Of a DNA stretch of 64,000 nucleotides, positions 39,901 to 52,100 are shown piece by piece (positions within the stretch are counted from its first letter, which is position 1; each line of letters opens with the position of its first letter). The translations under genes and the position numbers were made by a program. Under the pieces are notes generated by a model. That model saw only the letters and a program-made list of their open reading frames with translations, did no database searches and was not told the DNA's origin. The DNA comes from Trochalopteron elliotii (lineage: Eukaryota > Chordata > Aves > Passeriformes > Leiothrichidae), in NCBI GenBank assembly GCA_024734555.1, contig JANPWX010000204.1:2293663-2357662 (forward strand), written 5' to 3'.

Positions 39901-42900
39901 ACCAATGTTGCTATTAATTCAGCCCAAAAAGTTTTAGAAAAACATGGTATGTTCATATGTGTAAGTATAAAGATCAGTACTCACGCAGAAGTTGTCTGCA
40001 TATCATGCCAGCTTTTGCTAAAGTTCTGCTTCAGTTCATTCATCAAACTTATGCCAAGTTTTTGTTTAATTTCAACCAGGTGCTTCTCTTTGGCTGCTAG
40101 CACTTGCCGTAAAGTTGAAATTTCATCCTCTAGCTGAGGGAAACAAGAAGAAAGGAGAAAGGTGTTAGCCTGTTCCCACAGAATGATAAACACATACAAA
40201 GTTAAAAGGCTAAATGAATCTCACAGACTCATGCTTTTTGTAGGCATCTAGAGAGACAGAGTCAAGTGCTTGCGGAGGCCACAAAGGCATACCCAGAACA
40301 GAGCTGGCACTACATTAAATTAATGCCTCTGTGTCACCTATGCTCACCATCACACATACGTATCTGATAAGAGAGAGAATTATCCAGTAAGGAAGCAACT
40401 TCACCCAAATCTGCCTAAGGGCATTAGGAGTCTCAAACACCAGCTTTTCATTCACTAGGAAAATGGGAATGGATGGGACAAGAGAAGATTGGAAAAATCA
40501 AGCAAATATCTTTCTTTGAATGCACAGGCTTTTAACTTCATATTTGCAGATTTTTAGTCTTCTGGTCCTGAAAAAAAATATGCAACCTCTTAGGAGCAGG
40601 TTAAAAAAATAGGAAAACTGCATGATAATATATGACTTGAGAGTACAATCAAACATTATATCCTTGTCATATGAGTTTTATTTATGTATTTTAGGCCCTA
40701 CATATTTCAAAAATGTAACATAAACATTTATAGTTGAGCTATTAACGAGTGACCAGTACCCAAAGCAAAAAAGCACTCAGAAGACAGAGCAGATCAGTCT
40801 TTCCAGAGATCCTAGTATTTAACCAAACGCTGCAATTTCACACTGTAAAGATGCCATCCAGCCCAAAGAGAGGAATATAATTCTCCCTGCAGTAGACAGT
40901 TTTTGAAACATTTAATCAAAGCCAGTGTTTTACCAAGGCAAGAACCAGAAGACAGAACTGTAAAAGAGGGACTCCAGAACTGTCCTGCCACTGTCCCAGA
41001 ATCCTGCTCCTTGGGCAGCTCTTTTGCAAGTGAGCAGGGGTTTGCATTCTTCACCTGGAAGCCTCCCAAGCCAATCTATACAAGCAGCACACAGAGCTAC
41101 TGCAGCTAACAAGGGCAAGTGACGCCACAGCAGCTGCCTTTCACTTCAGGTTTAGAAATTCCCTTACCAACTGTGTTCCTTTCTCCATATGTTAGTAAGG
41201 TAACATATGGCAACTTATCTGATTGCCATATGCTAAGTTCCCTGGAACCACAGTGTCCCTGTGATTTAACTCCATAGGCTGCAAAGAATGACGCAAGCAC
41301 CAGCTGAAACAGTGCTGACCTCCAAGGCTATATTTAGGACACAAGTACCAGCATTATTTTATTTTACACATTCATGCATTCTGGTTCACTGAAAAACTGG
41401 CTGCAAGCTCACTGTTCTTGGAAAAGTCTCATCCTTGAATCCCCCAGATATCAGTTTTTTTTGTCATTACCTGCTAATTAAATATTGAAGTAGCTCAGGA
41501 ATTAAGCAGCAAGACTATGAACACAAAGCAAAATCATGACGTGAGTGAAGCAGATATTAGTATTGACCAATGCCTGTGATGCCAACACTTCACAAGTATT
41601 CTTGTTAGATACACAACAATCCAAATTGCTTTATTCCTCCCCATGGCCTTTATGCTCCATTATATTCCTAACCTGCAAATGGAATACGGTCAAGAGGCAA
41701 GTGTCAAGAGTCTCTCTTCTGAGAGGGTAACTGGTTAAACGCTTATAGAAAGAAAGCACAAATGTCAGCATTCCTCAGGCAGCAGTTCAGAGCTTCTTTT
41801 GGCTGTTTCTCACCAAGAGCAAACCCCTTAGTGCATGACTGCTTGTGCAATACTGCTAAAGAACTTAAACTGGTGCCAGGACACTTATGGGCCAGCACTA
41901 GGCTGATCATCAGTAGATATATAAACATCACTTGGATACATAAACATTTCAGGGCTTCTATTAAAATTACTTTCCATCTGTTTCATTGAATAGATATCTT
42001 AAAGCTGTGATAGCCTAAGCAAGCATTAGCCATGTGCTCAATGGCAGAAATATGAGCAACATTTTTGATTAAAGTAATTTATTATTTAAAACACAGCAAT
42101 CAGTTTTGCATTGACAAAATCCTCCTCAACTTCCATCATTTTGAAATAATGACAGATACAAAGCCGCCCTCAAGTACTCAAATATCAGTGACAACTCTGA
42201 TGTACGTAGAAAGAATTAGGGACTTACAGTAGGATCTTGAAAAGCATTTAAGCATGTAACATACCTAACTCTCATGGGAGTCAGGCATCACCTATTTAGG
42301 AATTTTTTTAAAGTCCACTTTTGTAAATGTTTATAACTCCATCATAAAACTGGGGCTCAAGTCAACAGAAATACAAGCTTCTAGTTCTCATGCTTCCCTT
42401 CTTTCAAAGTGCAACAGAGTCAGAAGAATAAAGATGCATTATACAGAGGCAAAGTTCCCTTCTCCCAAAAGTTTGCAGAAAAAGGTATTATTATCTTTCC
42501 TCAAACTGGGAGCAAACATGCAGTAACACACACTGCTGAACCTGTGCATCAGCTAGATCAAACCACATAGCTCCTTCTGGGAAGGTGTGGGAGGGGGAAG
42601 ACACCAAAGAGTAAATGACTACTTTGATGAGTGTAATGGAAGGACAACTGACAGCAGTGAGCAAGGTAGCTCAAAATCTCAGCCCCCAGCATGAGTCAAG
42701 AGTCATTGTACAATGCTCCTCACAGTGAGGGAGGCGGGGGGGAATCTGTTCTGCTAACAATCTTCTGGCCTTATGTAAAGCTTTTGGGCTACAATTTTCT
42801 GCTGTTATTCTGAAAAGTCAGACTGACCCCTGTAAATTCAAATGACTGTTAGAAGTTTCTGTAAGTCACTCATTTTAGTTGCATTGTAGAAATACTAAGG

Positions 42901-45287
42901 CTTGATTACAGTCAGAGTCCTGCTGTGTTAGCTAGGCTACAAATACAAGAATAGAGTAAGTTCATGCTCTGAGAAGCTTCCAGTAAAAAGAGACTATTAG
43001 CAAGAGAATAGGAATAGAGGATACAAAAAAATCCTGCCAGAAAAAAACAGTAGTGCTTGTTCCTCTCCTAATGTCAGAGTGGGAAGGAGGAAGAAAACAA
43101 AGACTATATACGTTAGATACACAACACAGAGATGGAACATATGTTTTCTGCTTAAATAAGTGCACAACAGGTTCTCACAAAGAGATCCCCATTTTATCAA
43201 CTGTTGATAGCAGAATTAAGGATGATTTTTACCTCTCATAACAAAAAGAGAGGTGCTTGTTCCTACAGGCTCAAACAGGTATTATGTAGCACATAAGGAT
43301 GTGGAAGAAAACAAAACTATCATCAGTGGAGCAGAAAGGGCTTGTAAGTAAGGACTGACACCTTTTCAAAAGGAAACATTACCCACTTCCTACATTAGCA
43401 AATTTTTCTTTCTGAAGGAGGCAAGGTCACACATTTTTTGCAGTCTTTTCTAGGAGTCATAAGCCTTATTTAACTATAGACTTTGTTCAGACTTTGTCCA
43501 CTCTACATTCAAGTTTTCCAAACCTTTCTTAGCATAATTATCAGTTTTATTTTGCTTTTAAGCATCGGCTGCATGCCAGTAAACTGCTGTGAGGAAATCA
43601 GAAAATAATTCCTAGGTCAGTCAAGATCATAATATTTGACAGCCAATCTCTCACTTGCATGTTAGTACAGGAATTAAAGTATTTCCAGCATGGGCTACTG
43701 AGAATTCTCTCCTATGGCAATGAATAAGCAGAAAGGACATCCAGAAACCTTTGAGATTAATTCTGTTCAGAGAGGCATATCATTCTCAATTGATTGCAGG
43801 AAGTTCTGGCTTTTTTCCTTCCTTGTTTCTACCTGCCTGTGAAGTCCCCTTCACCAGAGAAGAGAATCACAGAATGGCTGAGGCTGGAAGGGACCACTGT
43901 AAGACATCTGGTTCAAGCCCTACCTAGAGCATGTTTCCCAGGACTGTACCTAGACAGCTTTTAAATATATTCAAGGATGGAGACTCCAAAACGTCTACAC
44001 TGCTCAGTCACACACACATTAAAAACATGCTTCCTGATGTTCAGAGGGAACCTCCTGTGTTTCAGTGTGGGCCCAGTGCCTCTGGTCCTGATGAAAAGCC
44101 AGTAATGAATATGCCAACTTCTAACTTATTTGATAAACTGAACATGTAAACTTTCAGCTTCCTTCTGATTGTCTACAGATATGACAAAATCAGCAAAGAA
44201 GTAAAAATTGACTAGTAACTCAGAAATACAAAGATTGAGAAAATATTAAAGTGAAAAAACAGTCTTCTGTTTCACTTGAAAATCCTGAATCAGCACTGCA
44301 GATAAATTACTTTAAAGTCATGAAAACGTTACTTCTCAGAGTACTTCGTAAGTACTTTGTAAGTACTCTAAGTACTACAACTTAGTACCAATTTAAGTAC
44401 TCCAGTTAAGGCAAACTCTTCATGTTCATATGGCTGTGATTTCTGTTATATGACTCATATTTCAAATGATTAAACTCACAGTTTTCCCCATTCTCTCATT
44501 TTCCATTCAGAATTTCACTTTTCTGCAGTATTCAGCAGCAATAATTAAAACTGAATCCATCCTTCTGTGGTAGACCAAATCTAGACAATCTCTTTAATCT
44601 TCCTAATAAAGAAATCACATGGTTCACACCTTTTTCCTCCCATCTCCTTATTATTTTTAAGCCTCTTCACAGTGTACTGACTTCCAGACTCCTGAAAAAA
44701 GATACTACCTTCTCAAAACACATCAGCACCAAATGAAACAAAAATGTGATAAAATTACTGTGCTTGTTGTCATCAGCTTCTTCCGTAACCATCATCATTA
44801 CCCTTTCCTCTAAGCACCACAAAAAGAAACTTTTCTATCAGGTGGCATAATCACTGTAACAAGAAGACCACAGATCTAATGAAAACACCTTTCATTCCTT
44901 TTCAAGGAACATTTATAAATAAAGACAAATCTTGATTAAGATGGGAATGTGCATTTGACTTTCACAGCTCAATCACCAAGTAGAAGATACCTAATCTTCA
45001 AAAAATAGATATAAGAAAATTATAGGCTACATTATTGTAGCCTAGAATAATTTTACCAAAAAGGAAGGCCATGCCATGGCCAGGCCATGATATATACTTC
45101 ATCCTACAATTAATAGCTTCCAGTTTAAGGAAGGAAAACAGTAACACTCACAGAAATTTCAAATTCATTACCTTGGCTAGCTCAATCTTTAACTCTTCTT
45201 TTTCTTCTTCAGAAATCACATTGTTGAAATCAACATCAGTGACCACATCTTCATCTGCTTCATGGAACGACTGAGTTTCCAACAGGC
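15789..45287 (-). CDS. TPD52L1: TPD52L1 (tumour protein D53), exons 2-7; exon 1 not found
   Basis: Coding exons on the - strand, in transcript order: 45287-45172, 40133-39985, 29088-28987, 19898-19860, 18228-18168 and 15920-15789. All have GT-AG borders and matching phases. They encode about 199 residues; with the expected short exon 1 (some seven residues) the protein matches the roughly 204 aa of human D53. Order of parts: acidic N-terminal segment, a heptad-rich coiled coil (EEEKEELKIELAKLEDEIST then LRQVLAAKEKHLVEIKQKLG), the conserved NELKQNFSKSWHDMQTTSAY and KKTHETLSHAGQKATAA blocks, a 14-3-3-type segment (YSIRHSISMPAMR), NSPTFKSFEEKVETTVTSLK, and the C-terminal GGSFEEVLSSTAHASAQSS block ending EEELQC. 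D52-family proteins pair through the coiled coil and act in vesicle traffic, proliferation and apoptosis signalling; these roles are known from mammals. Alternative splicing is typical of this gene. Confidence 0.96.
15921..18167 (-). other. TPD52L1 intron 6
   Basis: About 2.2 kb. It contains a purine-rich tract at 17501-17590 and a 177-codon open frame on the gene strand (16872-16339) that has no recognisable domain and is probably chance. Confidence 0.8.
17501..17590. repeat. Purine-rich simple repeat
   Basis: Imperfect GGCA/GGAA units followed by GAAAA units on the + strand, almost pure purine for about 85 bases. On the TPD52L1 strand this is a long polypyrimidine tract lying about 0.6 kb downstream of the exon 6 donor. 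Confidence 0.8.
18168..18228 (-). CDS. TPD52L1: TPD52L1 coding exon 6 (61 nt)
   Basis: One base completes Arg, then NSPTFKSFEEKVETTVTSLK. The acceptor is a long pyrimidine run ending CTCCTAG; the donor is GTAAAG. Length is not a multiple of three, so skipping it shifts the last exon into another frame. Confidence 0.95.
19367..19461. repeat. Duplicated ~90-bp element, copy A
   Basis: Shares with 20879-20971 the ordered blocks GAGCTTTACT, ATTTGGCTGCAG, AAAGC.TGATTA and ATGAAAGC.CTCAT, with small insertions between them. The pair is diverged, so it is either an old local duplication or two copies of an unnamed ancient dispersed repeat. Confidence 0.65.
19486..19537. repeat. Imperfect inverted repeat (hairpin-type remnant)
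   Basis: ATCCAAAGCC at the left end and GGGCTTTGGAT at the right end form inverted arms of about 19 bases with several mismatches around a short centre. This resembles degraded hairpin-ended dispersed elements seen in reptile and bird genomes. Confidence 0.5.
19860..19898 (-). CDS. TPD52L1: TPD52L1 coding exon 5 (39 nt, 14-3-3-type motif)
   Basis: A 39-nt exon encoding SYSIRHSISMPAM plus two bases of Arg. The acceptor is a pyrimidine-rich run ending CCACAG and the donor is GTAATG. RHSISMP fits an R-x-x-x-S-x-P 14-3-3 binding pattern. In human D53 the corresponding exon is alternatively spliced and controls 14-3-3 binding. Being a multiple of three it can be skipped without changing the frame, giving AG+G (Arg) at the new junction. 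Confidence 0.93.
20879..20971. repeat. Duplicated ~90-bp element, copy B
   Basis: Second copy of the sequence at 19367-19461, in the same orientation and about 1.5 kb away, on the other side of TPD52L1 exon 5. Confidence 0.65.
24230..24600 (-). repeat. Ancient CR1/L3-like LINE remnant (reverse transcriptase region)
   Basis: On the - strand, conceptual translation shows a decayed reverse-transcriptase segment with GFVKN followed some 20 residues later by ELDFDKA, matching the GF-K ... LDFSKAFD spacing of CR1/L3-type non-LTR elements. The reading frame is broken. The copy is much more diverged than the CR1 3' tails in this window. Confidence 0.6.
28987..29088 (-). CDS. TPD52L1: TPD52L1 coding exon 4
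   Basis: One base completes Ala, then 33 codons from YKKTHETLSHAGQKATAA to KKFGDM and two bases AG. The donor is GTATCA, weaker than the others. Reading through it adds only 12 residues before a TAA at 28944, so retained-intron transcripts would encode a shortened protein. Confidence 0.96.
34661..34745. repeat. Polypyrimidine (CCCTTT/TTCC) simple repeat
   Basis: About 85 bases of nearly pure C/T on the + strand, built of imperfect CCCTTT and TTCC units. It could adopt a non-B structure; no function is implied. Confidence 0.85.
36755..37545 (+). repeat. CR1 LINE, 5'-truncated (~0.8 kb)
   Basis: Sense CR1 ending in ATTCTGTGATTCTGT at 37531-37545. It includes the C-terminal part of the reverse-transcriptase reading frame (an SQQCASAAKVANSILGC block near 36910) and the 3' UTR. 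Frames are interrupted, so the copy is dead. An AT-rich insertion with a perfect hairpin lies inside it at 37310-37341. Confidence 0.9.
37310..37341. repeat. Perfect 14-bp inverted repeat, 4-base loop
   Basis: Arm AAATATTAAAATAT at 37310-37323, loop ATTA, and its exact reverse complement at 37328-37341. It consists entirely of A and T and sits within the CR1 copy. Confidence 0.9.
39985..40133 (-). CDS. TPD52L1: TPD52L1 coding exon 3 (coiled coil)
   Basis: 49 codons plus two bases. LEDEISTLRQVLAAKEKHLV continues the coiled coil with hydrophobic residues in heptad spacing, followed by the family-specific LMNELKQNFSKSWHDMQTT. Acceptor CCTCAG, donor GTGAGT. Confidence 0.97.
41185..41210. repeat. 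Perfect 10-bp inverted repeat
   Basis: CCATATGTTA at 41185-41194, six-base loop, TAACATATGG at 41201-41210. A further CCATATGC follows at about 41226. Confidence 0.8.
43865..44095 (-). repeat. CR1 LINE 3'-end fragment
   Basis: Antisense CR1 starting AATCACAGAATGGCTGAGG, with the characteristic GGAAGGGACC, CAAGGATGGAGACTCCA and GCCTCTGGTCCTG segments. Confidence 0.9.
44340..44401. repeat. Short tandem array of AGTACT palindromes
   Basis: Five perfect AGTACT hexamers at 44340, 44351, 44362, 44371 and 44396 and one AGTACC at 44384, spaced 9 to 13 bases. The first part is a tandem of the 11-mer TTYGTAAGTAC. Confidence 0.85.
45172..45287 (-). CDS. TPD52L1: TPD52L1 coding exon 2
   Basis: Starts with two bases (GC) that complete a Gly codon, then LLETQSFHEADEDVV and the start of the coiled coil (EEEKEELKIELAK). 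116 nt, ending in phase 0 before donor GTAATG. The acceptor ends TTTTTAAG, a less common -3 base. Confidence 0.95.
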
Positions 45288-48007
45288 CTTAAAAAGTTAA
45301 AAGGTCAAGACAACCATTATTAATTATTTCAATTATTGTATTGGCCTCCCTTAAAACCCAAGAATGATACACTGTTCACCCACTAGGAAAAAAACCAAAG
45401 AAAAAAAAAAACTTTTCCTGCTACAATCATTTGCATTCTGCTTCTCTTCACTTCTGAAAAGCTATTGGAAGTATCAGAGGGTAATGTCTGCACAGGAGCA
45501 ATTTAACATGTATAAGCACCACTCATTCCCAGAAAACAATCACCTTGGGCCCTACTGATCCCTGATAAGGCATTTTCTTGCTTCTAACAATACAGAAGGA
45601 AAAAGTAAAGCTTTTTGTTCAAAATAAGAAAGCTGGCTAATGTGGATCACTGATGCGAAGAGCAGCAATAGTACACTGAATAATAAAGGAAGTATATTAC
45701 AAAGCCAAGTTTTCTCTAGAAGTACCTCTGATTGCAGCAATTGAAACCTTACAGATGCACACAGTTTGCAGAAGTAAATGCCACACCTATTGTTTGAAAT
45801 TTCTGAATGTTAATGAGAAGCATTCCTTGATTGCTCAATCTAAACCTGTGAAGAGGAGACAAATACACTGGACCTCATTACTTTCTTCTTCTGCATGCCC
45901 AACATCAGGGTCAGTATCTACAATAAGCAAGATAAATGCATACATAGATGCTTGTAAGACTTGGGGCTGGCTGGCATAATAGGTACTGATGAAACAAAAT
46001 ATTTCCTATCTCCCAATCGTTCAGTGAAGAGAAGATTGCTGGGGCTCCAGCTGCTAAGAGCCTGTCTTCTTCATGGTCTGCAGAGAAAACAATACAAACC
46101 ATGAGATAACAGAAAACATTCTAGTTACTTTGGAACTCGTTTTAAAATTCTAGATCTTCTTCTGTTGTGGAAGAAAAATGTCATCCAGGTTACACCTGGG
46201 CCAACACTTTTCCCTTTATTTCAGTTCCCTAGCAGGGTAATCAGCCATCTCTGCTAACTCCTGACACCTGTATACTGCCTCATACGGAAGAGAACAAGTT
46301 ATTTCCTAGCTCCACAGAGGCCTGTATACTCTATTATACAGAGATTAAAATACAGCTTAGTTAAGTCTGGGCATTAAACAACAGAGTTTACAAGGAACAA
46401 GTCTGTTGAAATTGAATACTTTTTCATGCAGAAAACTAAATTCCCTCCAGCCTTCTGCCATTTCCTTCACCTAGAGTTCCCCAGCGTACCTGGATCTCCT
46501 TCTATTTAACAGAGCAGAACTTATTTGATTCATACCGTCAACTTCCCTGCAGAACACAATGGAGTGAATTCAGCCTTGTTAATTACAATCTTCCCTGAGT
46601 GGGAAGATAAAGAGCAGCAACACAGGTGCTGAACCCCTGCCTAGCACCATATGCAGAAATAGATCACCACCCTTAAGCACAAAACCTTTTAAAAACATGA
46701 AAGCATATAGAAGTAGTTGATATCTTAGCTATTACCCAAAAAGCAGCTTGCCAGGAAAACCTAGATTGCTGAAGTCACAACAAAAGAAAAGCATATTTAT
46801 GCAGTAGGAACACTCCTAAATCACCTTTATTAACACCCTTAAACAGAACTGTTATTTGGTATTTGTTTGAGGATTAATAGTGTTTCTGTGAGACTCAAGC
46901 TAAACTTAGCCAGCACTGTCTTGAAAGCAGTCTATTTTTTCATGGATGGAGGAACAGTGGTACAGGGCAGCTATTGGAAATGCTGGGAAGGATCTAAGGG
47001 GCAACAGGGCTGAAAACCCTTAAGGGAAGCCTTGGGACAGATGTTGACATGAGGTGATCTTGGAGCGACTGATGCTTAAGCCAAAAAAAAAAGGAGATCC
47101 GTGCTCAAGGGACAACATTAGTTTGGGAATGGCTGGGAAAGAGATGGAAGCCAACATGGAAAAAATCACCAGAAACAACTAAATAACACTTAACACTAGG
47201 CCCAACTGTCAAGTTTAAACTTCAAGACTGGACTGAAATTACAATCCATTCCAAAACAGCAAATACATGTCAATCCTTCTCTATGATCCTTTTCAAATTC
47301 ACCCAGTTCCTCTCCCAATTTTTGTCCTTTGCTCCTTGTTTAGGTCCTCTAAAATCTAGTCTGATCCTTCAGTCTCTACTTTCTTGTTCCAGCCACCAGA
47401 GTCCTCCCTAATGGTCACTGTCCCTCCGCAAAGTTTTCACTTTGGTCATCTCACAGTTCCAGTCTGAACATCTCTCCAGCATACTGTGAGTCACAGCTTT
47501 CTTTAGGGCAATCTGAGTTCTGAAACTTCCTCATGTGAGAATACTTAGATTCTAGCAGCAAGAATAGCAGAGAGGTTACAGTTATACATTATATTTGCAA
47601 TGAAGCACAACAGAGGCCAGCATTCACCAGTTCAGACTCGTACTGTACTAGTTCACCACTGAAGTTACAGAACTCATCAGCCCAAATATGCTGTTAACCT
47701 AACACAGTGCCTTGGAGCCCTGAGCTAGCACTGATGCTTTGCATCACAGGTGTGCCTATTGCTCAGGATTTGTGGGTGTCTCTGCAGGGTATGACACCGC
47801 AAGGCCAGCAGAATATTTCTTCCAGTCACTGGTTCCTCTCTCTAGATACTGTCATCTCAGACTGAAGGAAGTTCTGTGATTCCCTGACTGTGCAGGAGAC
47901 AGAGCACTCTAGCACCCTCCAGTACAACTGAAGGGATGTCATGTAAGCCCACCTACAAGTTCTGCTCTTGTACAGTCTCAAAATCCTGGGTGGGCATGGA
48001 ATAGAAG

Positions 48008-48365
48008 CATAGAATCATAGAATATCCTGAGTTGGAAGAGACCCACAAGGATCATCAAAGCCCAGCTTCTGGCCCTGCACAGGCCAACCCCAAGAATCAC
48101 ACCATGTGTTTGAGACGAATGCCCAAGCACTTCATGAACTGTCAGGCTTGGTGCTGTGGCCACTTCCCTGGGCAGCCTCCTCAGGGTCCAACCACTCTCT
48201 GGGTGAAAAACCTTTCCTTAATATCCAAGCTAAACCTCCCCTGAAACAGCTTCAGGCTGTTCCCTCAGGTTCTGTCACTAGTCATTAGAGAAGAGATCAG
48301 TGTCAGCCCCTACACTTCCCCTCAGGAGAAAGCTGTAGACTGCTATGAGGTCTCGTCTCAGTATT
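48008..48365 (-). repeat. CR1 LINE 3'-end fragment
   Basis: Antisense CR1 starting AGAATCATAGAATATCCTGAG with GTTGGAAGAGACCCACAAG, then CCTTTCCTTAATATCCAAG and TGAGGTCTCG further in. About 360 bases. Confidence 0.9.
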
Positions 48366-49155
48366 GAAGAAGACTGAGGCATTTTCCTCTCCTGCCCAGC
48401 TACATAACCTGACAACACACAGGAAGAGCTCTGGGGAAAGACAGTATTTTTGCCTAAAGATGCCTAGGTATTAGTTATGACCCATGAAGGCTTGATCACT
48501 CTGAGAAGGGAGTTGTACAGGTAGCTGAGTTGTTCTCAAGAATAACATCAGGTCATTGGTAGCAGGAAAAAAAATTGCCTTCAAGCTGCATTCCCTTTCC
48601 TCTTACCCACTCCTCCCAGAAATACTGAAGATCATGCCTTGTTTCCAGCTGTGGTCAGATCTGGAAAAACTGGAATTGTGGTTAAATTGTTCAGATGCAA
48701 AGCTGCTATTATTTCAGAATTGCACTAATATCCAGGTGTGGAATTGGAAATTAAATTTCCACCCTTTTAGAAGAGCAATTCAGTTGTTGGGTGAGTGAAT
48801 AGCTTTTGCTTCACTTTGTAGTATACGTGTTACAAGCTTCCCTGAAAGAATTAGGAGCTCATCTAGATTACCAGCCATTTACAAGAACCTGTGGCTTTGG
48901 TGACATCCTGTATCTCTTATGTCCTTTACTAACAGCACAGTATTTTAGGCATTCACCTTCACATACTGATCTAAAGCACAGGTTTTCCAAGTTTCATTCA
49001 AGCAACCACTAAGAGTTAAGGTATGAGGATAGAGCCTAGACACTACCACTAACATCTGTTTTCTTCTCCTACTATGTCCTATACAGATTAATTTAATTCT
49101 GTTGCTCCAGAATTTAATTTCAGCTGCTGTGCCTGTCCGGCGGCTCTATTACACT

Positions 49156-49180
49156 AAAAAAAAAAAAAAAAAAAAAAAAA
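49156..49180 (+). repeat. Poly(A) run of 25
   Basis: An uninterrupted run of 25 A on the + strand after GGCTCTATTACACT. No clear target-site duplication or parent gene was recognised, so it may be a microsatellite rather than a retrocopy tail. Confidence 0.8.
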
Positions 49181-52100
49181 TCACACAAGAGGCATCAATG
49201 GAGCAGAAGCTGTCTTAGAATCTGTTCCTTGAACTTCCCCTCCCTCATTCTCCATGGTCAACTAAGGAGTTCTCATTACCTATCCCCATCTCTCCACTCC
49301 TTCCATTTGCAATGAAGCTCAATCCAGAGCTTAATCAATCAAAAATTAGCTCTGGGATCTGTCACAAAACTCTGCCCAGAGACAGTTGCAAGATCCACAC
49401 CACCTCCCTCATTATCTCTTCCAAACAGCCTTTTCTTGTGGTTTAGGATTTCTGGGGACAAGACTGTAGGTCCTATGGTCTCAATACAACCTCCTGTTGC
49501 TACAGCAAATTACACTAATAATATACTCATGTGTAACTCATTTATCCTCCACAAACAGGCAAACTCTGGACATATGTTACTTCAAAATAACAAAACCACC
49601 CCACCCTCATGAAGTGTGGGAAATCATATAGCAGGCTCGAATCAATGCAAAACGCTGTTTGGCTTCTACTCTAAAGAAAGTTTTAGTACTTACTGTCACA
49701 TATAATTAGATAAAATATGAATGAAACATTAGAAGTATGGGATTATCAGTAATTAGGAACTGCAAGTCATACAGAAGGATCCAAGTTGAAACAAATGAGC
49801 AGAAAATCCTTTGTATTAGGAGATTTATATAGAAAGAAGTAGGAGGTGGATAGCTGGGGGAACACATTCATTGCATTTTTCTGAAAGATTCATACGACAA
49901 GATAACACAACAAACATGCAAGTTGTTCCAGTGTGCTGAAATGGGCATTTCTGAGTTTTCTCCCAAAGTTCAGGGTAGTTCTGGCTAAGGCTAGTGACCC
50001 TAATTCTACAGTCTGCTGTTAAATCTGATTTAATGCAAGAAACTGTTTCAGTATTGATCAATACCTGTGCATATGTTTGTCAGTAGAATTGTAGGGATGA
50101 CGAATTTAATAAGCCACTTAGAATCTAGAAGATCTGTAACTATTCTGCAAATTTTAAATAACCAAATAATACAATTATAAAATCTATGGCAGATTTTTAT
50201 ACATAGGTATCTAAAGATTAATGACATAAAGATGTTTTAATTAGTGCTTTTTATGTATGTTTTCTGTATTCATCTCAGACCCATGTTCTAGAGTATTAAG
50301 TATCAGACTACTTCTTATAAGTTGACTGTTTAAAAAAGAATAACAACCCCAAAACCCTCCAAAAACCCAACAAAAGGAAAAGCTTACACTGTAGGCACTG
50401 ATGTCTGTTGAATTAATCATAATGATAGCAAAATTAAGGTAAAAACCATCAAATTTCTGTTTGTGTACACTTTCCAACATTCAGGGAAATGTATAGATGA
50501 TCCTTTGTGTTAACAAAGCATTTAAGAATTGAAGCGCTCTTACTGCTCTGCTTTTTTGTTTTCCAGCTAATTAAAAATACCGTATATATCTTGTTATCTA
50601 GCATTCACATCAAATAGTGAGAAAACAAATTATATGACTCTTCTAGTAAGCAAAACTACTTGCTACAGCTTCTTTTGCCATGTCATTAGAGTTCCTTATT
50701 TAAATTTGGAAAACACTTGTTCACAAATTTAAATTGCAATTAAGTCTTCAAAGGGATGAAATGGTAAGTAGAACAAAGGAACTGTCCAGACACTGCATTA
50801 GTGTCTTTGATCTTCTTTATAATGTAGTCTTAATGCCAGATATAGAGATTAAGGGGGGGAGAAGGGGGACTAGAAGCATGTACTAAATAACTAAATTGAT
50901 CAGAAAAAGCTATCAGAAGTTGCAAGGATTTCCATACCATTTTTTCCACGAGAAAGTTATTACAGGAAGATCAAAATAGGAAAATATGTTATAATTTACT
51001 TCACCTAGAAAACAAACTACAGAAGGAAGATCTTCCCTTCTGTGTCTGGTTCTAACTGTGGACAAGTCTGAACTCATCTTGAACTTGTTTAGGCTTGAGC
51101 CTAATAATCACATACAGCCTGCCATTCTCCTAAAGGACTTAGAACTGAGAATATAAGGTTGATTTTGAAATTATGATTGAAAAACAAACCCAGAGGCTGG
51201 ATTCACCTTGGTTAAGAGAGGGAAATATTTAAGATGCACAGGTGATGTAGATTAAATATGTAAACATTACAGAAAAATGTAGGTTCTACATTCTGCAACC
51301 ATGTGGGCTCAGCCTTCTTTTTGCTCTGAGTATGCTCCTTGGAAGAAAGAGATGGATGGGCAAGTGTCTTCATTCCCTCTCTCAAATGAGCTTTAGTTTG
51401 GCAGTAGTGTCAAGGAGAGAGAAAGCTTTCGGGTATTCAAGAGTTCTAGGATATAGTATCCTAAAATCTCAGAGTAGGGGTTCCCAGTCATCCTGGAGAA
51501 GCTTATTTCTGACTTTATTAAAGCTCTCCCTTCCACCTCTTAACCCCTGCAAACCCAAGCAGTAAGAAAATCTACCCATAGCTATGAGATAGACTGGCAG
51601 ATTTCCTAACAAAGGAACACTTTTATTTGAAGCTCCTGGATAAACAGCCAGCCATTGTGCTGATTCTTTTCTCTGTTTTAGTATAATACAAAAAAATTAA
51701 TCATACCTTGAGGATGTCTCTACCTTATTTTTCCCCCAGAAACCGCTGACACAGCTGCCAATCTATGCCAGTGAAAAGAGACAATCTACACACAAAAAAA
51801 TGGCAGAAGAGAGATTCAACAGCTTGACCACTGCACCAAGAAACCAGACACATTGATAAGGAGTTTGATAATAATGCCAAACATGGAAACATGATGGATA
51901 AAAGTGAGAATAGTTTAAAAAAATACATATCACTTATTTCAACCTAAGATTTCAACCTGGGAACTGATCTTCCAAGCAAAATATTTATCTGAAATGTCCA
52001 GAAATGCAAGGATGATCTCACATATATTTCCCTATTCTTTGTATAGAATAATAGTCCTGAATGCCTGGACAAGTGTAACATTTTCAAACTGTAGCTATGG

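Larger units (their letters stand above)
29089..39984 (-). other. TPD52L1 intron 3
   Basis: About 10.9 kb, the largest intron fully inside the window. It contains a pyrimidine tract at 34661-34745 and a roughly 0.8-kb CR1 in the opposite orientation to the gene (36755-37545). The rest is AT-rich with no recognised feature. Confidence 0.75.
40134..45171 (-). other. TPD52L1 intron 2
   Basis: About 5 kb. Contains a 10-bp hairpin at 41185-41210, a CR1 fragment at 43865-44095 and an AGTACT cluster at 44340-44401. No gene is seen. Confidence 0.75.

Noticed and set aside
45911..46102. Strong acceptor-like CTCTGCAG followed by ATG on the - strand near 46.08 kb
   Set aside because: The ATG frame stops after six codons and no convincing donor follows; likely a cryptic site.
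49090..49180. Processed pseudogene ending in the 25-base poly(A)
   Set aside because: No coding similarity or poly(A) signal at the right distance, and no target-site duplication was seen.
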